Assembly (NCBI GenBank): GCA_030040055.1
Contig: JASHUK010000184.1
Span: 1 to 7,568, forward strand
DNA from: Nitrososphaerales archaeon
Lineage (GTDB): Archaea > Thermoproteota > Nitrososphaeria > Nitrososphaerales > Gagatemarchaeaceae
DNA: 7,568 nucleotides
Reading direction: 5' to 3'
Made by a program: the position numbers and the translations under genes. Positions 1-4,849 of the stretch are shown in pieces (positions within the stretch are counted from its first letter, which is position 1; every line of letters starts with the position of its first letter). Below the pieces are notes generated by a model. It made no database searches, was not told the origin of the DNA, and was given only the letters and a program-made list of their open reading frames with translations.

Positions 1-288
1 CACGTCGTAGACGATGCCGAGTCTCCCCAGGTCCTCCTTGAACCGCGAGTTCCATTCGGCGACGTACTCGGCCGGCTCCTTGCCCAGCCGTTCGGCAGCA
101 ATCAGGATCGGGGTCCCGAAGTCGTCCGAGGCGCACACCTGGACCACTTCCGTCCCGTTCAGCTTGAGGTACCTGTAGTGGATGTCGGGGGGAAGATGCG
201 TGCTGGCGATGTGGCCGAGGTGCAGGTCGTCGTAGGCATAGGGGAGCGCGGCCGTTATGATGACGCGTTCTTTGGTTAGTCCGACCAC
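1..288 (-). CDS. metG: Methionyl-tRNA synthetase, N-terminal 96 residues (gene continues beyond the window)
   Basis: Cytosolic class I aminoacyl-tRNA synthetase that charges tRNA-Met with methionine using ATP. Only the first 96 codons are present and the frame is open to the window edge. Residues 9-18 (VIITAALPYA) begin the Rossmann catalytic domain. HLGH at residues 23-26 is the HIGH ATP-binding signature, and VCASDDFGTPI (51-61) matches the motif after the first crossover, in a wording I associate with archaeal MetRS. The start is taken as GTG at 288, since no ATG lies in frame and the conserved core begins about 8 residues later. It lies 43 nt downstream of the ahcY stop on the same strand, so it could be the operon's last gene or have its own promoter (see 313-320). 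Residues 19-20 are Tyr-Asp where most MetRS have Asn-Gly before the HIGH motif. The family assignment is firm; the exact start is less so. Confidence 0.93.
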   Translation of the reverse strand, partial: MVGLTKERVIITAALPYAYDDLHLGHIASTHLPPDIHYRYLKLNGTEVVQVCASDDFGTPILIAAERLGKEPAEYVAEWNSRFKEDLGRLGIVYDV

Positions 289-312
289 CGTCTCAGAAAC
301 GAGACGCCAAGC

Positions 313-339
313 GGTAAAAACCTTGCGGGCTTCAGCCCG
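313..339 (-). promoter_or_regulatory. Hairpin plus T-tract between ahcY and metG: weak terminator or metG TATA-like box
   Basis: On the minus strand, CGGGC and GCCCG (within 326-339) can form a 5-bp stem with a TGAA loop that contains the ahcY stop codon. After GCAAGG comes TTTTT at 320-316. This resembles a weak terminator for ahcY. The same run, read as GTTTTTACC, is centred about 28 nt upstream of the metG GTG, where a TATA box for a leaderless transcript would lie. The sequence does not decide between the two roles, and they could coexist. Confidence 0.35.
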
Positions 340-1564
340 TCCAACTCTTCGAGTAAGCCTTCTGCTCCTCGGTCGGCTCTCCTATGGAGACCCCCATCGA
401 CTCGAGCGCTGCCGCCGCCACCTCGTTGTCCGCCTCTCTTGAGACCCCGTAGACCCTGTTCTCCATCTGCGAGTGTTTCGAGTGGATCTCCAGCGCCGCG
501 AGGTACTGGTTTGCGAACGACATCTGCATGACCTCGGGCGGATGCCCCTCGGCGGCCACCAGGTTGGCTATCCTCCCCCTGGCGACGAGGTAAACCTTCT
601 TGCCTCCGGGGAGCAGCACCTCCTCCACGTTCGGCCTGACCTCACGGACCCCCTTCGCCTCCGAGAGCATCTTTCCCACCTCGATCTCGACGTCGAAGTG
701 GCCAGCGTTCGCCAGTATCGCCCCCTCCTTCATCTTCAGGATCGCCCCGTAAGGGACGACGTTCTTCTGCCCCGTCGCTGTCACGAAGACGTCTCCGGTC
801 TCCACGGCCCGCTCGATTCCTGAGACCTCAAACCCGTCCAGGTGCGCCTCGATCGCCTTCACGGGGTCGACCTCCACGACCCTCACCCTCCCCCCCATCC
901 CGCGGGCCCTCATCGCGACCCCTTTGCCGACCCAGCCGTAACCTATCACCACCACCTCCTTGCCAGCTATGAGCAGGGCGGTCGCCCTCATTATCCCGTC
1001 GAATGTACTCTGCCCTGTCCCGTACCTGTTGTCGAACAAGAACTTCGTCATGGCGTCATTGACGGCTATCACAGGGTAGGCCAGCCCCCTCCCCGACTCG
1101 AGCGCCCTCAGCCTGACCACCCCCGTGGTAGTCTCCTCCGACCCCCCGACGATCCCGTCCGCTCCTTTCGCGTGGGCTGCCACGTGGAGGTCGGCCCCGT
1201 CGTCGATCAGCTGCTGCGGGCGCGTGGCCAGGACCTGCTGGATGCACCAGTCGTACTCTTCAGCTGTCTCCCCCCTCCATGCCCAGACCTTGGCGCGCGT
1301 TGATAGGTATGCGGCTATGTCGTCCTGGGTCGACAGTGGGTTCGCCGCGGCGAGGGCGACCTCCGCTCCGGCGCCCAACAGGGCGTCGACGAGTACGGAC
1401 GTCTCCTTGGTGACGTGAAGGCAGACCCCGAGCCTGACGTCCTGCAGCGGCCTCTCCTCGCCCTTCTTCCCGGCGAGCGTCGTGAGGGCCCCCATGTGCG
1501 CCTTCGCCCACAGAAAGTTCCTCTCTCCCAATTCCCTGAGCTCCGGACGAGCGACCTTGGTCAA
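332..1564 (-). CDS. ahcY: S-adenosylhomocysteine hydrolase, short archaeal/Thermotoga-type (possibly S-inosylhomocysteine-active)
   Basis: Cytosolic NAD-dependent enzyme that reversibly splits S-adenosylhomocysteine into homocysteine and adenosine, relieving product inhibition of SAM methyltransferases. It has 410 residues, typical of the archaeal form. Active-site residues match the human enzyme: His50 (human H55), Asp122 (D131), Glu144 in SEETTTG (E156), Asn169, Lys174 (K186), Asp178 (D190) and His289 in NAGHFDVE (H301). The NAD-binding Rossmann loop is GYGWVGKG (208-215). Human C195 is replaced by Thr183 (YGTGQS), as in many archaeal and thermophilic homologues. The C-terminus stops at SKSWTG and lacks the Lys/Tyr tail that contacts NAD of the neighbouring subunit in longer forms. 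The start is TTG at 1564: a strong purine-rich Shine-Dalgarno lies just upstream, and an in-frame stop (1592-1594) rules out a much longer form. It is 54 nt downstream of apt on the same strand. Confidence 0.95.
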   Translation of the reverse strand: MTKVARPELRELGERNFLWAKAHMGALTTLAGKKGEERPLQDVRLGVCLHVTKETSVLVDALLGAGAEVALAAANPLSTQDDIAAYLSTRAKVWAWRGETAEEYDWCIQQVLATRPQQLIDDGADLHVAAHAKGADGIVGGSEETTTGVVRLRALESGRGLAYPVIAVNDAMTKFLFDNRYGTGQSTFDGIMRATALLIAGKEVVVIGYGWVGKGVAMRARGMGGRVRVVEVDPVKAIEAHLDGFEVSGIERAVETGDVFVTATGQKNVVPYGAILKMKEGAILANAGHFDVEIEVGKMLSEAKGVREVRPNVEEVLLPGGKKVYLVARGRIANLVAAEGHPPEVMQMSFANQYLAALEIHSKHSQMENRVYGVSREADNEVAAAALESMGVSIGEPTEEQKAYSKSWTG

Positions 1565-1567
1565 GCG

Positions 1568-1579
1568 CCCTCCCCTCCC
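1568..1579 (-). promoter_or_regulatory. Shine-Dalgarno sequence of ahcY
   Basis: GGGAGGGGAGGG on the minus strand ends 3 nt before the TTG codon at 1564. Its GGAGG-like core is 5-10 nt upstream of the start. It supports this unusual start codon over any downstream alternative. Confidence 0.6.
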
Positions 1580-1618
1580 GTGGCTTCGCTCTTATTGTTA
1601 CCCGACACCACGCCGTGG

Positions 1619-2155
1619 TTACTCCTGATCGTAGCGAATCAGCGACACGACGTCGTACCCTGACAGCTTCTCTCTCCCCCTGAGGAACGTGAGCTCCGCC
1701 ACGAAGGCGAACCCGGCCACCTTGCCTCCCACCTGCTCCACTAGGGTCTTGGCCGCCTGCGCGGTCCCCCCCGTCGCCAGGAGGTCGTCCACGACAACGG
1801 CCCTCTCCCCCCGCGAGACAGCGTCTGAGTGCATCTCCAGCCCCTCCTTCCCGTACTCCAGTTGGTAGTTCGTGCTCACCTTCGCGGCCGGCAGCTTGCC
1901 GAGCTTGCGCGCGGGGACGAACCCGACCCCCAGCCTGTCCGCCAGGGGGGCGCCGACGATGAACCCCCTCGCCTCGACCCCGACTATCTTGTCGGGCTTC
2001 ATCCTCACGCAGTGGTCCAGGAGGGCCAGGGTGACCTTGCGGGTCAGCTCAGGGTCCTTCCAGAGCGTCGTCAGGTCCTTGAAGACGACCCCCCTGTTCG
2101 GGTAGTCCGGGATTGACCTTATCGTCCTTCTCAGCTCTTCCTCGAGCTCGGGCAC
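1619..2155 (-). CDS. apt: Adenine phosphoribosyltransferase
   Basis: Cytosolic purine-salvage enzyme that converts adenine and PRPP to AMP and pyrophosphate. With the GTG start at 2155 it has 178 residues, normal for the family. SIPDYPNRGVVFKD (residues 14-27) is the typical APRT N-terminal motif. VGVEARGFI (58-66) is the conserved loop before the hood, ARKLGKLP (82-89) is the flexible-loop region, and VVVDDLLATGGT (120-131) is the PRPP-binding signature with its two acidic residues. An in-frame GTG at 2194 would add 13 residues overlapping mtnP. I prefer 2155 because it gives family-like length, is preceded by GAAGGTG, and forms a 1-nt TAGTG stop/start overlap with mtnP, typical of translational coupling. 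It would consume the adenine released by the upstream phosphorylase. An alternative reading as another phosphoribosyltransferase is unlikely given the APRT-specific N-terminus. Confidence 0.95.
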   Translation of the reverse strand: MPELEEELRRTIRSIPDYPNRGVVFKDLTTLWKDPELTRKVTLALLDHCVRMKPDKIVGVEARGFIVGAPLADRLGVGFVPARKLGKLPAAKVSTNYQLEYGKEGLEMHSDAVSRGERAVVVDDLLATGGTAQAAKTLVEQVGGKVAGFAFVAELTFLRGREKLSGYDVVSLIRYDQE

Positions 2156-2961
2156 TACACCTTCACTCTCGCGTGCTCCAGGGCCCTTCCGCACTGGCAG
2201 CCTCTCCTTGAAGGGAGGTCCTTGACCACGTCGGCTATCAGCTCCCTCAGCCTTCCGACGCTCCTGTCGAAGACCCTGACCACCTCTTCGTGCGAGACGG
2301 GCCTGGCCTTCGGGTCCCCTTCCAGGCCGACGTCGTAGTCAGTGACGAGAGACACGTTGAGGTAGCACATCTCCTGCTCCCTGGCCAGCGTCGCCTCGGG
2401 GTACTGGGTCATGTTGACCACGTCCCACCCCTGGCTCCGGAAGAACCTGCTTTCGGCCCTGGTCGAAAATCTCGGGCCCTGGATGACCACCACCGTCCCC
2501 CCATCGTGGAACCGGAGCCCGGCCCTCTCGGCCGCCTCGGCTCCGATCCTCCTCATCTCGGGACAGTAAGGGTCGGACGTGCTGACGTGCGTGGTTACCG
2601 GCCCGTCGTAGTAGGTGTCCTCCCTGCCGTTGGTGAAGTTCACGAACTGGTCGCAGAAGACGACGTCCCCCGGCTCGACCTCCGGCTTCAGGCTTCCGAC
2701 CGCGCTCGGGGCGATCACCCTGGTCACCCCCAGGGACTTGAATGCGAAGACGTTGGCCCGGTAAGGGACCATGTGGGGAGGGTACTCGTGCTTCTCCCCG
2801 TGCCTCGGGATGAAGGCCACCCTCCTCTTGCCGATCCTGGATATCATCACCTTGGAGCTGGTCCTCCCGTAGGGCGTCCTCACCGCGACCCTTTCGGCGT
2901 CCGCCAGCAGGGAGTAGAACCCTGACCCGCCGAAGACCCCCACCTCGGCAGACTGCTTCAC
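2155..2961 (-). CDS. mtnP: S-methyl-5'-thioadenosine phosphorylase (MTAP / purine nucleoside phosphorylase type II)
   Basis: Cytosolic trimeric or hexameric phosphorylase that cleaves methylthioadenosine, a by-product of polyamine and other SAM-dependent synthesis, into adenine and methylthioribose-1-phosphate. From the GTG at 2961 it has 268 residues, the usual length. GGSG (11-14) and RHG (53-55) form the phosphate site. PSAVGSL (85-91), QGPRFSTRAE (161-170) and NMTQYPE (183-189) line the substrate pocket. TDYD (207-210) carries the Asp typical of 6-aminopurine specificity, rather than the Asn of inosine/guanosine enzymes. A Cys-Gln-Cys at 255-257 matches the CXC motif of hyperthermophile enzymes. 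The ATG at 3045 would add 28 residues lying across the divergent promoter, so I reject it. The GTG lacks a Shine-Dalgarno but sits 27 nt after a TATA-like element. It heads the leftward block with apt and ahcY and may also accept adenosine made by AhcY. Confidence 0.94.
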   Translation of the reverse strand: MKQSAEVGVFGGSGFYSLLADAERVAVRTPYGRTSSKVMISRIGKRRVAFIPRHGEKHEYPPHMVPYRANVFAFKSLGVTRVIAPSAVGSLKPEVEPGDVVFCDQFVNFTNGREDTYYDGPVTTHVSTSDPYCPEMRRIGAEAAERAGLRFHDGGTVVVIQGPRFSTRAESRFFRSQGWDVVNMTQYPEATLAREQEMCYLNVSLVTDYDVGLEGDPKARPVSHEEVVRVFDRSVGRLRELIADVVKDLPSRRGCQCGRALEHARVKV

Positions 2962-3043
2962 GTGCCCGTCCCGAGGGCTTCGCGATTTAATCTTTTGAGA
3001 GACGCTGGGAAGAATTGAAATACCTACGCCCGAAGAAACTGGC
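2962..3043. promoter_or_regulatory. Divergent promoter region between mtnP and aIF2-beta
   Basis: This 82-bp gap separates two divergent genes. Leftward, AAAGATTAAATC (element at 2984-2995 on the minus strand) is centred about 27 nt before the mtnP GTG. Rightward, TTGAAATAC (3015-3023) is centred about 25 nt before the aIF2-beta ATG. Both distances equal the usual archaeal TATA-to-start-site spacing, and neither gene has a clear Shine-Dalgarno, so both transcripts are probably leaderless. The assignment rests on AT-richness against a GC-rich background and on spacing only. Confidence 0.55.
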
Positions 3044-3460
3044 ATGGCTCGCCCATATTCGGAGCTGCTGGCAAGGGCAAGGGCAGGCGTCGATCAGGAC
3101 GCGAAGAAGTCCGGTCCCCTCAGGCTGGAGCTTCCCACCCCAGACGTCATCTGGGTCGGCAACAAGACGATATTCAGAAACTACGGCGAGTTCCCGAAGC
3201 TCCTGCGCAGGGACTCGTCGAGGGTGTTGATGTACCTGGCCAAGGAGCTCGCGACCGCCGCCTCTCTGGACGGGGAGCGGGCCATCTTCATCGGAAGGAA
3301 GGACAGGGACTCGTTCTCCCAGCTACTGCAGCGCTACATGAAGGACGGGGTGCTCTGCCCGGTCTGCGGCAGCCCGGACACCCACCTCGACAAGGAGAAG
3401 AGGATGTGGTTCATGGTCTGCGAGGCTTGCGGCGCCCGCTCGGTGGCGAAGGTAGCCTAA
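3044..3460 (+). CDS. eif2b: Translation initiation factor 2 subunit beta (aIF2-beta)
   Basis: Beta subunit of the archaeal initiation factor aIF2, the heterotrimeric GTPase that brings initiator Met-tRNA to the small ribosomal subunit. It has 138 residues, the expected archaeal length. The N-terminal stretch to about residue 30 would contact the gamma subunit. The central alpha-beta domain includes VGNKTIFRNYGEF (38-50) and FIGRKDRDSFSQLLQRYM (82-99). The C-terminal zinc ribbon has Cys105, Cys108, Cys126 and Cys129, with CPVCGSPDTHLDKEKR between and around the knuckles. ATG at 3044 is the only sensible start and is probably leaderless. It is followed after 2 bp by the DUF424 gene, so the two are almost certainly co-transcribed. 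Assignment is confident; aIF5, which shares this fold, has an extra C-terminal domain that is absent here. Confidence 0.96.
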   Translation: MARPYSELLARARAGVDQDAKKSGPLRLELPTPDVIWVGNKTIFRNYGEFPKLLRRDSSRVLMYLAKELATAASLDGERAIFIGRKDRDSFSQLLQRYMKDGVLCPVCGSPDTHLDKEKRMWFMVCEACGARSVAKVA

Positions 3461-3462
3461 AG

Positions 3463-3771
3463 GTGGCCGACGGGTTCTCAGTAAGGGCGTCTTCCTACAA
3501 GGATGCCACCCTGGTCAACGTCTGCGACCAGGAGCTGATCGGGCGGACCGTGTCGGAGGGGAAGCTGAAGGTCAACATATCGCCTGAGTTCTATTCGGGA
3601 CAGGTGGTGGGGGAAGGGGAGGCTCTCCGGCTCATCCGGACGTGCTCCATAGTGAACCTTGCCGGGAGGAGGTCGGTACGGCTAGCAGTCGACAACTCGC
3701 TGGCCTCGGCCCAGGCTGTGAGGGAGATAGAGGGGGTCCCCTTCCTGATGATCTACAAGTTCGGTTCCTAG
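3463..3771 (+). CDS. DUF424 family protein (conserved archaeal, function unknown)
   Basis: A small cytosolic-looking protein of 102 residues with no signal peptide, membrane segment or obvious catalytic motif. I assign it to DUF424 from its pattern: VNVCDQELIGRTVSEGKLKV (18-37) followed by PEFYSG (41-46), the central SIVNLAGRRSVRLAVD (62-77), and the C-terminal IEGVPFLMIYK (89-99). The start is GTG at 3463, giving the family's usual length. An upstream in-frame ATG at 3406 would overlap the aIF2-beta zinc ribbon and add a non-conserved segment. No strong Shine-Dalgarno is present, though GAAGGT lies about 11 nt upstream. Its 2-bp separation from aIF2-beta points to translational coupling and hints at a role near translation, but that is inference. 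Its TAG stop shares the palindrome CTAG with the dnaJ stop on the other strand. Confidence 0.82.
   Translation: MADGFSVRASSYKDATLVNVCDQELIGRTVSEGKLKVNISPEFYSGQVVGEGEALRLIRTCSIVNLAGRRSVRLAVDNSLASAQAVREIEGVPFLMIYKFGS
3768..3771. other. Shared CTAG: overlapping convergent stop codons of DUF424 and dnaJ
   Basis: CTAG is its own reverse complement. Bases 3769-3771 are the TAG of the plus-strand DUF424 gene, and 3770-3768 are the TAG of minus-strand dnaJ. No intergenic space remains for a terminator, so at least one transcript must extend antisense into the other gene. Confidence 0.95.
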
Positions 3772-4841
3772 TTCACGTCCCCGAGCTTCCCGAGGAGCTC
3801 CTTCTGGGAGCCGGACAGCTTTTTCGGGACCACGACGTTCACCCTGACGTACTGGTCGCCGTTGCCCCAGCCGCCGGGCTTCGGAAGCCCTTTCCCCTTC
3901 ACCTTGAACATCTCCCCCGGCTGGGTCCCTGGGGGGACGGTCAGCCTAACGTCCCCGTAGAGGGTGGGGACGCTCACTTCTGCCCCGAGCATCGCCCCGA
4001 CCACGCCTACCCTCGTCTCCATGAACAGGTCGCTCCCGTCCCTCCTGAACGTCTGGTGCGGGAACACGTTGATCATCACGTACAGGTCTCCCGGCGGGAC
4101 CCCGTTCTCCCCCGCGCTCCCCTCTCCTCGGAGCCTCAGGGTCTGGCCGTCCTCCACCCCGGCGGGAATCATCACCCTAATCCGCCTGGTCTTCGAGACG
4201 GTCCCCCTCCCCCTGCACTCCTTGCACGGGGACTCGACCACCTGACCCCTCCCCCCACACTTCGAGCACTGCATCACCCTGACGAGGCGCGCGAACCCGG
4301 TCGACTGGACCTTCTGGACCTGCCCCGTCCCTCCGCATGCGGAGCAGACCTTGGGGGTCGTCCCCGGCTTCGCCCCGCTCCCGCCGCAGACTCCGCAGAC
4401 CTCGCTCCGGGGGACCTCGATCTCCTTCGCCGTCTCCTTCGTTATGTCCTCGAGCCTGAGCTGGAGGTGGTACGTCAGGTCGTCCCCTGCGCGCTCCCTC
4501 CGCACTCCCGCCCCGCCGAAGAACTGCTGGAGGACCTCGTCGAACCCCCCGAAGCCCCCTCCCCTGAAGAACTCCCCGAAGTCCGCCCCTCGGAATATCT
4601 CCTCCTGGCTGTACCTCTGGTATACCCCCTCCTTCCCGTAGGCGTCGTACTGTTTCCTCTTTTCGTCGTCTGAGAGGACCGCGTAGGCCTCCGATATCTC
4701 CTTGAACCTCTCCTCAGCCTCCGGGGACTTGTTCCGGTCAGGATGATACTGCAGCGCCAGGTTCCTGTACGCCTCCTTGATCTTCTCCTTCGGGGCCCCT
4801 CGAGGCACCCCCAGGACCTCGTAGTAGTCCTTCCCTGCCAT
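3768..4841 (-). CDS. dnaJ: Chaperone protein DnaJ (type I Hsp40)
   Basis: Co-chaperone that delivers unfolded clients to DnaK and stimulates its ATPase. It has 357 residues and the full class A layout. The J-domain spans 1-70 with HPD at 33-35. A Gly/Phe-rich segment follows (about 91-112, FFRGGGFGGF). The zinc domain has four CxxCxGxG repeats starting at Cys149, Cys166, Cys192 and Cys206, all cysteines intact. The C-terminal client-binding beta domains run from about 214 to 340. ATG at 4841 gives the canonical start KDYYEVLGV. The gene begins 8 nt after the dnaK stop, with GGCGGG as a modest ribosome-binding site, so it is the third gene of the grpE-dnaK-dnaJ operon. Compared with E. coli DnaJ the C-terminus is short, ending soon after the last beta domain, which may trim the dimerisation tail. 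The end meets the DUF424 gene head-on. Confidence 0.97.
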   Translation of the reverse strand: MAGKDYYEVLGVPRGAPKEKIKEAYRNLALQYHPDRNKSPEAEERFKEISEAYAVLSDDEKRKQYDAYGKEGVYQRYSQEEIFRGADFGEFFRGGGFGGFDEVLQQFFGGAGVRRERAGDDLTYHLQLRLEDITKETAKEIEVPRSEVCGVCGGSGAKPGTTPKVCSACGGTGQVQKVQSTGFARLVRVMQCSKCGGRGQVVESPCKECRGRGTVSKTRRIRVMIPAGVEDGQTLRLRGEGSAGENGVPPGDLYVMINVFPHQTFRRDGSDLFMETRVGVVGAMLGAEVSVPTLYGDVRLTVPPGTQPGEMFKVKGKGLPKPGGWGNGDQYVRVNVVVPKKLSGSQKELLGKLGDVN

Positions 4842-4849
4842 GGTCCCGC

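Noticed and set aside
1565..1618. Separate ahcY promoter in the apt-ahcY gap
   Set aside because: AACAATAAG at about 1591-1599 (minus strand) is weakly TATA-like, but ahcY has a strong Shine-Dalgarno and the spacing fits an operon-internal gene equally well.
2156..2194. Longer APRT starting at GTG 2194
   Set aside because: The added 13 residues only re-read the mtnP 3' end in another frame. GTG 2155 has a ribosome-binding motif and gives normal APRT length.
2962..3045. 28-residue N-terminal extension of MTAP from an ATG at 3045
   Set aside because: It would cover the divergent promoter and overlap the aIF2-beta start within CATG. The extension has no family match, whereas GTG at 2961 gives the usual length and sits at TATA spacing.
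3820..3824. TTTTT as terminator for the aIF2-beta/DUF424 transcript
   Set aside because: It is a single 5-T run that encodes part of a Lys-Lys pair in DnaJ, with no supporting stem. It is possible but not strong enough to list as a feature.
3642..4673. Long open frame on the plus strand opposite dnaJ (343 codons)
   Set aside because: It is antisense to an intact DnaJ and is rich in Pro, Leu, Arg and His, as expected when GC-rich coding DNA is read from the other strand. It has no recognisable domain.
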